From NCBI GenBank assembly GCA_903893335.1, contig CAITLX010000159.1:1-10015 (forward strand): a stretch of 10,015 bases of DNA, written 5' to 3'. The stretch comes from an uncultured delta proteobacterium. GTDB taxonomy: Bacteria; Myxococcota_A; Polyangia; Polyangiales; Polyangiaceae. Positions 1 through 7,702 of this stretch are shown piece by piece (position 1 is the first letter of the stretch; each line of letters starts with the position of its first letter). Under the pieces are notes generated by a model. The model was given only the letters and a program-made list of their open reading frames with translations, ran no database searches and was not told the origin of the DNA. The translations under genes were made by a program, and so were the position numbers.

Positions 1-153
1 CCCCTCGAGCGCGACGGCCGCCGCCGACAGCGCGGCGCGCGGCGCGGCATCGACGCCGACGACGCGCGCACCGACGCCGAGGCACGCCGAGGCCGCGGCG
101 ACGCCGCTGCGGCCCAGCCCCACGACGATGACGGTCTTGTCTGCGAGCTCCAC
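1..153 (-). CDS. murD: UDP-N-acetylmuramoyl-L-alanine--D-glutamate ligase, N-terminal fragment
   Basis: MurD is the cytoplasmic ATP-dependent ligase that adds D-glutamate to UDP-MurNAc-L-Ala. Only the first 51 codons are present; the gene runs off the left edge. What is visible is a short beta strand and glycine-rich loop, VIVVGLGRSGVAAA at residues 8-21, matching the Rossmann-like N-terminal UDP-binding domain that opens MurD proteins. The start is taken as GTG (151-153) because an AAGGGA ribosome binding site lies 8 nt upstream and the conserved strand begins a few residues later. It follows mraY by 19 nt, the usual mraY-murD order in dcw clusters. The ligase P-loop and C-terminal domains lie outside the window, so the call rests on the N-terminal motif and the neighbours. 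Confidence 0.88.
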   Translation of the reverse strand, partial: MELADKTVIVVGLGRSGVAAASACLGVGARVVGVDAAPRAALSAAAVALEG

Positions 154-161
154 GAGGTCGG

Positions 162-167
162 TCCCTT
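162..167 (-). promoter_or_regulatory. Ribosome binding site of murD
   Basis: On the minus strand this reads AAGGGA, 8 nt before a GTG codon. It decides the murD start: no ATG lies in the short gap after mraY, and this is the only Shine-Dalgarno-like element there. Confidence 0.6.
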
Positions 168-172
168 GCGCC

Positions 173-1321
173 TCAGCGCACCTTGAGTGACATGAGGCTG
201 ACGAGCGCGAGCAGGATCGCGATGATCCAGAAGCGCACGATGATCTTCGGCTCGGGCCACCCGAGCTTCTCGAAGTGGTGGTGGATCGGCGCCATCAGGA
301 AGATGCGCTTGCCGGTCATCTTGAAGTAGCCGACCTGCAGGATGACGCTGACGGCCTCGACGAAGAAGATGCCGCCGAGCAGGATCGACAGCAGCTCGTT
401 CTTCGTGAACACCGCGACGGTGCCGAGCCCGCCGCCGAGCGCGAGCGCACCGACGTCGCCCATGAACACCTGCGCCGGATAGGTGTTGTACCAGAGGAAC
501 CCGATGCCCGAGCCGATGAGCGCGCCGCAGAAGATGGTGAGCTCGGCGCCCGCAGCGTTGGGCGCGATGTCGAGGTAGGCGGGCAGCGTGATGAGGTGCG
601 AGCCGATCTTGAAGAGGAACGTCGCGCCGGCGACGTACGCCCAGATGAGGTAGGTGCCCGCGTTGATCATCACCGGGCCGATGGCGAGGCCGTCGAGGCC
701 GTCGGTGAGGTTGACCGCGTTGGACGTGGCGACGACGACGAGCACGGCGAACGGCACGTAGACGGCGAGCGGCAGGCGCACCGGGTGCTTGCTGAACGCG
801 ACGAAGGGGATGGAGAGGTGGTCGCGGATCTCGAGCCAGTCGCTCGGCATGCCGGACGAGTCGAGGAAGCACCAAGACATCACGACGCCGGCGATGGCCG
901 TCTGCCCGACGAGCTTCCAGCGGCCGGCCAGGCCACCGGTGCTGCGGTGCTTGATCTTGAGGTAGTCGTCGAGGTAGCCGATGACGCCGTAGCCGGCGGT
1001 GATGGCCATCGCGGCGAGCACGAAGCGGTTGCTCGTGTCGGCCCAGAGCGCGGTGGGCAGCAACAGGCTGAGCAGGATGAGCGCGCCGCCCATCGTCGGC
1101 GTGCCGGCCTTCACGCGGTGCGACACGGGGCCGTCGGCGCGGACGACCTGGCCGATCTGCTTGCGGCGAAGCTCGCGGATGAACCACGGCGCCACGAAGA
1201 ACGAGAGCAGCATCGCCGTCATCGTCGCGGCGAGGACGCGGAACGGGACGTAGCGAAGGACGTTGAGGAACCCGAGCGCGCCGTAGCGGCGGCTGAGCGG
1301 GAAGAGCAGCTCGTAGATCAC
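173..1321 (-). CDS. mraY: Phospho-N-acetylmuramoyl-pentapeptide transferase
   Basis: MraY is the integral membrane enzyme that moves phospho-MurNAc-pentapeptide from UDP to undecaprenyl phosphate, making lipid I. The 382-residue product is close to the family's usual 360 or so and is strongly hydrophobic, as expected for about ten transmembrane helices. Visible motifs are GTPTMGG (73-79), the Mg-binding DDYLK (118-122), NLTDGLDG (204-211), NTYPAQVFMGDVG (279-291, with the third acidic residue D289) and the histidine cluster APIHHHFE (344-351). The start is GTG at 1319-1321. It overlaps the murF stop in a GTGA junction and follows a purine-rich GAGGGGAGGG stretch that can serve as ribosome binding site. 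The reading frame stays open far upstream through murF, but that extension is arginine-rich antisense-like shadow sequence and not MraY. The overlap suggests translational coupling to murF. Confidence 0.97.
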   Translation of the reverse strand: MIYELLFPLSRRYGALGFLNVLRYVPFRVLAATMTAMLLSFFVAPWFIRELRRKQIGQVVRADGPVSHRVKAGTPTMGGALILLSLLLPTALWADTSNRFVLAAMAITAGYGVIGYLDDYLKIKHRSTGGLAGRWKLVGQTAIAGVVMSWCFLDSSGMPSDWLEIRDHLSIPFVAFSKHPVRLPLAVYVPFAVLVVVATSNAVNLTDGLDGLAIGPVMINAGTYLIWAYVAGATFLFKIGSHLITLPAYLDIAPNAAGAELTIFCGALIGSGIGFLWYNTYPAQVFMGDVGALALGGGLGTVAVFTKNELLSILLGGIFFVEAVSVILQVGYFKMTGKRIFLMAPIHHHFEKLGWPEPKIIVRFWIIAILLALVSLMSLKVR

Positions 1322-2781
1322 GCAGCCCTCCCCTCGCCCGCGAGGAGCATTTGCACGATCGCCTCCATCGCGACGCCGCGCGACCCCTTGACCAGCACGA
1401 CGTCGCCGGGGCGCACGCGCGCCGCGACGAGTGAGGCAGCGGCTCCGCTGGCCTCCGCGAAGGTCGCGTCGATGCCGGCGGCGGAGGCGATGGCCGCGAT
1501 GCGGCGCGCCTCGCCCGACACCGCGACGAGGTGCGCCGGGCGCAGCGCGGCGACGAGCCGGCCGATGGCCGCGTGCTCCTCGGCGGCGAGCCCGCCGAGC
1601 TCGCGCATCTCGCCGAGCGCGAGCACGAGGCGCCGGTCGGAGCCCGCGGCCTCGGCGGCCGTCGCGATCGAGGCGCGCATCGACGCCGGGTTGGCGTTGT
1701 ACGTGTCGTCGATGACGAGCGTGCCGTCGGAGCGCGTGCGCGGCGTCAGGCGCCCCGGCTCGTCGGCGACCGCCGCGAGCGTGCGCCCAAACGCCGCCGC
1801 GAAGCGCGCCTCGAACCCCGGCAGATCGACCGGGACGAGCGAGAGCGCCTCGAGCACCGCCCACGCCGCGGCGAACGCGAGGGCCGTGGCCTCGCCGAAC
1901 GCAGGGAGGGTCGTGCGCGCGCCGTCGAGCGACGCGATGGTCGCGGTTCCGCCGTGGGCCGACGAGCGCGCGACGACGCGCACGTCGGCGGACTCGACGG
2001 TGCCGTAGGTGATGCGCCGCGCCTCGGGGGCCCGCGCGAGGGCTGCGACGACGCGCGCGTCGTCGGCGTTGGCGACCGCGACGCGACCCGCTCCGAGCGC
2101 GGCGAACAGCGCGCCCTTCTCGTCGGCGACGTCGTCGACCGTCCCGAGGCCCGCGGTGTGCGCCACCGCGACGAGCGTCACGACGCCGACGTCGGGCTCT
2201 GCGATCGCCGCGAGCCGCTCGATCTCGCCGCGCAGGCTCGTGCCGAGCTCGACGACCGCGAAGCGATGCTGCTCGCCGAGGCCGAGCAGCGTCATGGGCG
2301 CGCCCACGAGGTTGTTGAGGTTGCCCTCGGACTCCAGCACCTGGCCCGGCGCGACGGCCTCGAGCGACGCGGCGATCACGCGGCGCGTCGTCGTCTTGCC
2401 CGCCGAGCCCGTGACCGCGACGAGGGCGTGCGCGCCGTCGGGGTGCGGCGTGGCGGCCCACCGAACGCGGTGCGCGTGGGCCAGATCGCCGAGGGCCCTG
2501 CGGGTGTCGGCCACGAGGACGGCGCCGACACCGGCCGGGACGGCCTCGGCGCTCGAGACGAGCAGGCAGCGCGCGCCCGCCTTCACGGCTGCGTCGAGGA
2601 ACCGGTGGGCGTCGAACCGCTCGCCCGCGAGCGCGACGAAGAGATCGCCCGGCGCGACGTTGCGCGTGTCGGTCGACACGCCCGTGCAGCCCTCGGCGTC
2701 GACGAGCACGCGCCCGCCAGTCGCCGCGGCGATCTCGGCGGTCGTGAAGCACGCGTGGTTGTGCGGGATCGGCGTCGCCAT
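1318..2781 (-). CDS. murF: UDP-N-acetylmuramoyl-tripeptide--D-alanyl-D-alanine ligase
   Basis: MurF is the last cytoplasmic Mur ligase; it joins D-Ala-D-Ala to the UDP-MurNAc tripeptide using ATP. The product has 487 residues, typical for MurF. The N-terminal domain includes STDTRNVAPGDLFVAL (36-51). The ATP P-loop is GSAGKTTT (125-132), followed by NLNNLVGAPMTLL (154-166), VVELGTS (176-182), the DEKGALF segment (220-226), IDDTYNANPASM (357-368) and the C-terminal KGSRGVAME (465-473). One departure is HTAGLG at 208-213, where many MurF proteins read H-x-E-G-x-G. ATG at 2779-2781 is one base after the murE stop, and a GGGAGGG ribosome binding site lies inside the murE end. The product feeds directly into MraY, encoded next. 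Confidence 0.97.
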   Translation of the reverse strand: MATPIPHNHACFTTAEIAAATGGRVLVDAEGCTGVSTDTRNVAPGDLFVALAGERFDAHRFLDAAVKAGARCLLVSSAEAVPAGVGAVLVADTRRALGDLAHAHRVRWAATPHPDGAHALVAVTGSAGKTTTRRVIAASLEAVAPGQVLESEGNLNNLVGAPMTLLGLGEQHRFAVVELGTSLRGEIERLAAIAEPDVGVVTLVAVAHTAGLGTVDDVADEKGALFAALGAGRVAVANADDARVVAALARAPEARRITYGTVESADVRVVARSSAHGGTATIASLDGARTTLPAFGEATALAFAAAWAVLEALSLVPVDLPGFEARFAAAFGRTLAAVADEPGRLTPRTRSDGTLVIDDTYNANPASMRASIATAAEAAGSDRRLVLALGEMRELGGLAAEEHAAIGRLVAALRPAHLVAVSGEARRIAAIASAAGIDATFAEASGAAASLVAARVRPGDVVLVKGSRGVAMEAIVQMLLAGEGRAA

Positions 2782-2782
2782 G

Positions 2783-4297
2783 TCAGCCGGCCCTCCCGCG
2801 TCGAAGGGCGAGCGCCGCGCGGGCCTCTTCGCGATCGTCGAAGTGGCGCGTCACGTCGCCGACCACCTGGTAGGTCTCGTGCCCCTTGCCCGCGACGAGC
2901 ACGACGTCGCCGGGGGCGGCCTCGCCGACCGCGCGCGCGATGGCGCGGGCGCGATCGAGCTCGACGTGGACCAGGGCGCGCGCGCCCGCCGTGCCCGGGA
3001 GGATGGCGTCGACGATCGAGCGCGCGTCCTCCGAGCGCGGGTTGTCGCTCGTGACGAACGCCACGTCGGCGGCGCGGGCCACGGCCTCGCCCATGCGCGG
3101 ACGCTTCGCCCGGTCGCGGTCGCCGCCGCAGCCGAAGACGCAGAGCACGCGCCCACCGGTGAGCGGGCGCACGGCGGCCAGGGCGCGCGCGAGGGCGTCG
3201 GGCGTGTGCGCGTAGTCGACGAGCACGAGCACGTCGTCGCCAGGCCCGTCGCAGCGCTCGAGGCGACCGGGCACCGCGACGGCGCCCGAGAGCGCCTCGG
3301 CGCCTCGCGCCACGTCGAGGTCGAGCGCCGAGACGATCGCGAGCGCGGCGAGCAGGTTGGAGAGGTTGTGCGCGCCGACGAGCGACGAGTCGAGCTCGAC
3401 CTCGCCCGACGGCGTGCGCACGCGAGCGCGCGTGCGGCGCGGGTCGGGCGAGAGCGCGACGGGCACGACGTCAGCGCGCGCGCCGACCACGGCCGACACC
3501 GTCAGGGTCGGGGCCCGCACGCGCGCGGCGAGCGCGCGGCCGAACGGGTCGTCGACGTCGATGACCGCTGCGCCCGGGCCGAGGTCGACGAACAGCCGCG
3601 CCTTCGCGTCGCCGTAGGCGTCCATCGTGCCGTGGAAGTCGAGGTGGTCCTGCGTGAGGTTGGTGAAGGCCGCGACGCGGAAGCGCGTGGCCTCGACGCG
3701 CGCCTGCGCCAGCGCGTGCGACGACACCTCCATCACCAGGTGCGTGGCGCCGCGCGCGAGCATCTCGCTCGCGATGCGCGCGAGATCGTCGGCCTCCGGC
3801 GTCGTGTGCGAGCCGGGGAGCTCCCAGCCCTCGAAGCGCGTGCCGAGCGTGCCGATCATCCCCGCGCGCCCCCCGGCCCCCTCGATCGCCGTGCGCGCGA
3901 GCCAGGCCGTCGTCGTCTTGCCGTTGGTCCCCGTGATGCCGACGACGTCGAGCGCGAAGGTCGGGTGCCCGTACACGGCCGAGGCCGCGCGCGCGAGCCC
4001 GACGCGCACGTCGTCGACGCTGACCACCGGGACGGGCGCGTCGCCCACGAACGAGGGCTCGGCCAGCAGCGCCACCGCGCCGCGCGCGATCGCGTCGCCC
4101 GCGAACTCCGAGCCGCGCGCCTTCAGCCCGGCGCGCATCGCGAACAGGTCGCCGGGCTCGACGGTGCGCGAGTCCTGCCGCACGCCGGTGACCTGCACCG
4201 ACGCGTCACCCGTGACGCCACGCGCCGCGATCTCGCGCGCGAGATCGCCGAGCGCGAGGCCGCGCACGGGGCGCGAGGGGGCGAAGACGAGGCTCAT
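2783..4297 (-). CDS. murE: UDP-N-acetylmuramoyl-L-alanyl-D-glutamate--2,6-diaminopimelate ligase
   Basis: MurE adds the third residue of the peptidoglycan stem peptide. The 504-residue product has the full Mur ligase layout: N-terminal UDP-substrate domain (QDSRTVEPGDLF, 41-52), P-loop GTNGKTTT (123-130), TTP (165-167), EVSSHAL (190-196), NLTQDHLDFHG (213-223), a lysine at 232 in DAKARLF fitting the carbamylated lysine, DYAHTPDAL (361-369), GCGGDRDRAKRP (389-400) and GKGHE (470-474). DNPR at 418-421 is the known signature for meso-diaminopimelate rather than lysine, so the wall is probably of the mDAP type. ATG at 4295-4297 overlaps the ftsI stop as ATGA. The sequence before it is C-rich with no convincing ribosome binding site, so translation probably depends on ribosomes finishing ftsI. 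The open frame upstream of this ATG is shadow sequence. Confidence 0.97.
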   Translation of the reverse strand: MSLVFAPSRPVRGLALGDLAREIAARGVTGDASVQVTGVRQDSRTVEPGDLFAMRAGLKARGSEFAGDAIARGAVALLAEPSFVGDAPVPVVSVDDVRVGLARAASAVYGHPTFALDVVGITGTNGKTTTAWLARTAIEGAGGRAGMIGTLGTRFEGWELPGSHTTPEADDLARIASEMLARGATHLVMEVSSHALAQARVEATRFRVAAFTNLTQDHLDFHGTMDAYGDAKARLFVDLGPGAAVIDVDDPFGRALAARVRAPTLTVSAVVGARADVVPVALSPDPRRTRARVRTPSGEVELDSSLVGAHNLSNLLAALAIVSALDLDVARGAEALSGAVAVPGRLERCDGPGDDVLVLVDYAHTPDALARALAAVRPLTGGRVLCVFGCGGDRDRAKRPRMGEAVARAADVAFVTSDNPRSEDARSIVDAILPGTAGARALVHVELDRARAIARAVGEAAPGDVVLVAGKGHETYQVVGDVTRHFDDREEARAALALRRGRAG

Positions 4298-6372
4298 GTG
4301 GGGGGCTCGAACACGAGCTTCACGCTCGCGCCCTTCGGCAGCGCTGCGCCCGCGGGCGGGTCTTGCTGGGTGAGGCCGCCGCTGCCCTCGACGGCGGGCA
4401 CGAGGCCGAGCTCGACCGCCGAGCGGACGGCCTCGCGCATCGGGAGCCCCTTCCAGTCGGGGAGGCGGACGGCGCCTGCGCCGAGCGGCGCGCTCGGCGT
4501 CGCCTGCTCGCGCACGACGGCCGTCTTGCCCTGCGCCTCGCGCATGAGCTCGTAGGTCGCGTCGGCCGGGTCGACCTCGCCGCTCACCTTCGCGATCGGG
4601 TGGGTCTGGACGCCGTGCGGCGTGACGCCGAGGTAGCGCAGCGTCGCCTCGGCGATGCGGCGGAAGGCCGGCGCCGCGACGTAGCCGCCGGCGCGCGCGA
4701 GCGCCGGCTCGTCGAGCACGATGGCGATGGCGATGCGCGGACGCTCGGCCGGCACGAAGCCGATGAACGACGAGGTGAAGCGGTCGGCGGTGTACTTGCC
4801 CGTCGCCGGGTCGGCCTTCTGCGCGGTCGCCGTCTTGCCCGCGACGTGAAACCCTGGGATGGCCGCCTCGACGCCCGTCCCCTGCCCCTCGGTCACGGCC
4901 ACCATCATCTCGGCGATGGTGTGGGCGATGGCCGCCGGCACCGCCTCGCGCCGGACGTGCGGGACGCCCTCGCGCACGAGCGCGCCCGTGCCGTCGGTGA
5001 CGCGCTTGACGAGCACCGGCTCGAGCAGCTTGCCGCCGTTGGCGAGCGCGCTGACGGCCATGGCGAGCTGGATCGTCGTCGCGCTGATGCCCTGACCGAA
5101 CGACGCCGACGCCGTCTCGACCGACACCCAGGGGCGACCGCGCGCGCGCAAGACGCCCGACGCCTCGCCCGGCAGCGGCAGGCCCGTGGGCTCGCCGAAG
5201 CCGAAGCGGCGCAGCGCCTCGTAGAGCTGCGACTCGCCGAGCATCATGCCGATCTTCGCGGCGCCGATGTTCGACGAGACCGCGAGAATCTGCGTCGGGG
5301 TCAGCCAGCCGTTGAGGTGCGTGTCGTGGATGGTGACGTTGTCGATCGCCATCGTGCCCCCCTCGCAGAAGATCGTCTGCGTGGGACCGATGACGCGCCC
5401 CGCCAGCCCGGCGGCCAGCGTGAAGATCTTCATCGTGCTGCCCGGCTCGAAGCGGTCGACGAGCGCACGGTTGCGGCGCGACGCGACGTCGCTGACGCCG
5501 TAGTCGTTGGGGTTGTACCCAGGCGAGTTGGCCAGCGCGAGGATCTCGCCCGTGTTCGGGTCGACGACGATCGCGGAGCCGCCGTTGGCCTCGTACGTGC
5601 GGACGGCGGCGTCGAGCTCCTGCTCGGCGGTGAACTGGATGCCCTGGTCGATGGTGAGCTGGACGTCGTGGCCCGCGAACGCCTGCTCGTCCTGCACGCC
5701 CTGGCTGAAGATGAGGCGGTTGGAGCGATCGCGCAGGCCGCGGACCTCCTCGGCGTGGCCGCGGAGCTCGGCGTCGAGCTCCATCTCCAGGCCGTCCTTG
5801 CCCTCGCCGTCGGGCGACACGAAGCCGAGCAGCGGGCCGGCGAGCTCGCGGTTCGGGTAGAAGCGGTGCCCCTCGCCCTCGACCGTGAGGCCGCGCAGCG
5901 GGGGGCTCGACGTCTTCGCGTCGCCGAGCGCGCGGATGGCCTCGACCTCGCTCTTGTCCACGCGGCGCTTGATCCAGGCGAAGCGTCGGCGCGTCAGGAT
6001 GCGCCGCTCGACCTCGGCCGCGTCGAGCGTGAGCGCGCGGGCGATGCGCAGGGCCGCGTCGCGCGCGACGCCCGGCGCGTGCGCGTCGTCGACGCCGCGC
6101 AGAAGCTCGAAGGCGTCGAGCGAGACGCTGGGGACCTCGACGCTGACGGCGAGGGCGGTGCCGTTGCGGTCGTAGAGCGTGCCGCGCTTCGGCGAGACGT
6201 GCAGGCGACGCTGGCGCTGCCGCTCGGCCATCTCGCGCCACTCGGCGCCGTCCTCGATCTGCAGCGACCAGGCGCCCGAGACGATCACGCCGAGCCCGAG
6301 GCCCATGAGCCCGCAGACGATGCCCATGCGGATCTTGATCCCGCGTGCGCGACGGGCGTCGAGGTTGCGCAT
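4294..6372 (-). CDS. ftsI: Septal class B penicillin-binding protein (transpeptidase) with C-terminal PASTA-like domain
   Basis: FtsI (PBP3 type) crosslinks septal peptidoglycan with the SEDS polymerase FtsW. The product has 692 residues. A short basic cytoplasmic tail leads into one transmembrane helix (about 14-37). The pedestal domain starts at PKRGTLYDRNG (61-71), and the transpeptidase domain runs from about 235 to 580. Catalytic motifs are GSTMK (311-315, nucleophile S312), SSN (366-368) and, in place of the usual KTG, KTA at 513-515 in AGKTATAQ. After a linker, residues about 634-690 (LPDWKGLPMREAV to VKLVF) resemble one PASTA domain. E. coli FtsI has none, but Gram-positive and some deltaproteobacterial homologues do. 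ATG at 6370-6372 lies 4 nt after the ftsL stop with GAGGGGG upstream. The position between ftsL and murE supports FtsI over other class B PBPs. Confidence 0.95.
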   Translation of the reverse strand: MRNLDARRARGIKIRMGIVCGLMGLGLGVIVSGAWSLQIEDGAEWREMAERQRQRRLHVSPKRGTLYDRNGTALAVSVEVPSVSLDAFELLRGVDDAHAPGVARDAALRIARALTLDAAEVERRILTRRRFAWIKRRVDKSEVEAIRALGDAKTSSPPLRGLTVEGEGHRFYPNRELAGPLLGFVSPDGEGKDGLEMELDAELRGHAEEVRGLRDRSNRLIFSQGVQDEQAFAGHDVQLTIDQGIQFTAEQELDAAVRTYEANGGSAIVVDPNTGEILALANSPGYNPNDYGVSDVASRRNRALVDRFEPGSTMKIFTLAAGLAGRVIGPTQTIFCEGGTMAIDNVTIHDTHLNGWLTPTQILAVSSNIGAAKIGMMLGESQLYEALRRFGFGEPTGLPLPGEASGVLRARGRPWVSVETASASFGQGISATTIQLAMAVSALANGGKLLEPVLVKRVTDGTGALVREGVPHVRREAVPAAIAHTIAEMMVAVTEGQGTGVEAAIPGFHVAGKTATAQKADPATGKYTADRFTSSFIGFVPAERPRIAIAIVLDEPALARAGGYVAAPAFRRIAEATLRYLGVTPHGVQTHPIAKVSGEVDPADATYELMREAQGKTAVVREQATPSAPLGAGAVRLPDWKGLPMREAVRSAVELGLVPAVEGSGGLTQQDPPAGAALPKGASVKLVFEPPT

Positions 6373-6376
6373 GACG

Positions 6377-6751
6377 TCAGCGCCCCCTCGTGGCGACGGG
6401 GGGCTCGATCGGCGCAGGGCCCGCGTCCGCAGACGTGGGGGCGGGGGCGACGGGAGGCGGAGGCGCGACGGCGGGCGCCGCGAGCGGGACGATGCGATCG
6501 GCCATCGGCGCCGACATGCCGAGCAGCGTGCGCGCGACGACGTCGACGCGCTGGGGCGTCTGGTAGCTCGCCTGCTCGACCTCGAGCGCGCGCTCGACCT
6601 CGCGCAGGCGCCCCTGCTCGGCGCGCGCGCGCCCGAGCTCGTAGCCGAGCTGCATCGTGCGACCGCGCAGCGCCAGGTGCAGCACGAACGCCGCGACGCT
6701 CGCGCCGACCGCGAGCGTCCACAGCACGAGGAACGGCGCCTGCAGCTTCAT
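6377..6751 (-). CDS. ftsL: FtsL-like cell division protein
   Basis: The 124-residue product has FtsL architecture rather than strong sequence signatures: a very short N-terminus, one transmembrane helix (about residues 5-27), a charged heptad-like stretch (about 33-62, rich in R, E, L and Q) suited to a coiled coil, then PQRVDVVARTLLGM (66-79), which resembles the conserved end of FtsL/FtsB coiled coils. FtsL bridges FtsB/FtsQ and FtsW/FtsI in the divisome, with the coiled coil outside the membrane. Position between rsmH and ftsI is the standard ftsL slot. Odd: residues about 90-120 form a proline/alanine-rich tail that would lie in the periplasm. ATG at 6749-6751 is 34 nt after rsmH with only a weak G-rich ribosome binding site. 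Identification rests on topology and synteny. Confidence 0.85.
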   Translation of the reverse strand: MKLQAPFLVLWTLAVGASVAAFVLHLALRGRTMQLGYELGRARAEQGRLREVERALEVEQASYQTPQRVDVVARTLLGMSAPMADRIVPLAAPAVAPPPPVAPAPTSADAGPAPIEPPVATRGR

Positions 6752-6785
6752 GCGCCCACCCCGCGCGCGAACGGCGCCGGCGGCC

Positions 6786-7685
6786 TCACGCGCTCACCCT
6801 GCGCGCCGCGCGCAGCTTCGCGCTGCGCGAGCGCGGGTTGGCCGCCGCCTCTTCGAGGGACGCGAGCACGGGCTTCTTCGAGAGGCGCTCCCAGGTGTCG
6901 CGATCGACGAATGCGCGCTTGACCGGGCGGTCCTCGAGCGAGTGAAACGAGATGAGCGCCGCCACGCCCCCGGGCGCGATCACCGTCGGCAGCGCGGCGA
7001 GCAGCGTCGTGAGCTCGTCGAGCTCGCGGTTGACCGCGATGCGCAGCGCCTGGAACGTGCGCGTGGCCGGATCGACCCCGCCGATGCGCGCGGGACCGAC
7101 CGCGCGCACGACGGCGCGGCGCAGGTCGAGCGTCGTCGTCAGCTGGTCGGCCTCGAGCGCCTGGTGGATGCAGCGCGCGATGCGGCGCGACCGGCGCTCC
7201 TCGCCGAGCTGGTAGATGACGTCGGCGAGCTCGTCGACCTCGAGGCGCGCGATGAGCTCGAGCGCGGTCTCCCCCTCGCGGGTGTCCATGCGCATGTCGA
7301 GCGGACCCTCGCTGCGGAAGCTCATGCCGCGCGTCGCGTCGTCGAGCTGCGGCGAGCTCACGCCGAGGTCGGCGACCAGCCCATCGACGGCGGGGAGCTC
7401 GGCGGACGCCAGCCACTGCGCCACGTCGCCGAAGCGCCCGTGCACGATCGTGACGCGCTCGCCGAAGCGCGCGAGCCGCTCGCGCGAGGCCTCGACCGCC
7501 CGCTCGTCGCGGTCGAACGCCACGAGCCTCGCGCCCGGCGCGGCCTCGAGGAGCGCCTCGGCGTGGCCCCCTCCGCCGACCGTCGCGTCGACGTACACGC
7601 CGCCCGAGCGAGGCTCGAGGGCGCGCACGACCTCGTCGCGCAGCACCGTGAGGTGGTGGAAGCCTTCGACGAGCGGTCGTTCCAT
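6786..7685 (-). CDS. rsmH: 16S rRNA (cytosine(1402)-N(4))-methyltransferase
   Basis: RsmH (formerly MraW) uses S-adenosylmethionine to methylate N4 of C1402 in the 16S rRNA decoding centre. The 299-residue product shows the family's motifs in order: the SAM-binding VDATVGGGGHAEALL (32-46), AFDRDE (56-61), VADLGVSSPQLDDATRG (104-120), FRSEGPLDMRMD (123-134), GEERRSRRIA (161-170), DPATRTFQALRIAVNREL (205-222), ISFHSLEDRPVK (245-256) and the basic C-terminal NPRSRSAKLRAARR (283-296). ATG at 7683-7685 is chosen because GAGGAG lies 9 nt upstream and the protein then begins HHLTVL at residues 10-15, at the usual distance. A GTG at 7704-7706 overlapping the mraZ stop as GTGA would add seven residues and cannot be excluded. 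It sits directly after mraZ, as in most dcw clusters. Confidence 0.97.
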   Translation of the reverse strand: MERPLVEGFHHLTVLRDEVVRALEPRSGGVYVDATVGGGGHAEALLEAAPGARLVAFDRDERAVEASRERLARFGERVTIVHGRFGDVAQWLASAELPAVDGLVADLGVSSPQLDDATRGMSFRSEGPLDMRMDTREGETALELIARLEVDELADVIYQLGEERRSRRIARCIHQALEADQLTTTLDLRRAVVRAVGPARIGGVDPATRTFQALRIAVNRELDELTTLLAALPTVIAPGGVAALISFHSLEDRPVKRAFVDRDTWERLSKKPVLASLEEAAANPRSRSAKLRAARRVSA

Positions 7686-7694
7686 GGGAGCGGG

Positions 7695-7700
7695 CTCCTC
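7695..7700 (-). promoter_or_regulatory. Ribosome binding site of rsmH
   Basis: Minus-strand GAGGAG, 9 nt before the ATG at 7683-7685. It favours that ATG over the in-frame GTG that overlaps the mraZ stop, because the site lies inside the longer reading and would be useless for it. Confidence 0.65.
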
Positions 7701-7702
7701 GA

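Noticed and set aside
275..2008. 577-codon plus-strand open frame opposite mraY and murF
   Set aside because: Low-complexity Asp/Glu/Arg/Ala translation, exactly antisense to two well-identified enzymes; long antisense frames are expected at this GC content.
1322..2752. N-terminal extension of the mraY frame to give an 859-residue protein
   Set aside because: The extension is arginine-rich out-of-frame murF sequence; MraY similarity starts at the GTG at 1319-1321.
2009..4555. 848-codon plus-strand open frame opposite murF and murE
   Set aside because: No recognisable domain, composition typical of a shadow frame, and it crosses several confident gene boundaries on the other strand.
4298..6241. 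N-terminal extension of the murE frame to give an 1152-residue protein
   Set aside because: The extra residues are an out-of-frame reading of ftsI; the MurE domain begins at the ATG overlapping the ftsI stop.
4363..6945. 860-codon plus-strand open frame opposite ftsI and ftsL
   Set aside because: Antisense shadow of ftsI with repetitive Arg/Ala/Asp composition and no ribosome binding site or family motif.
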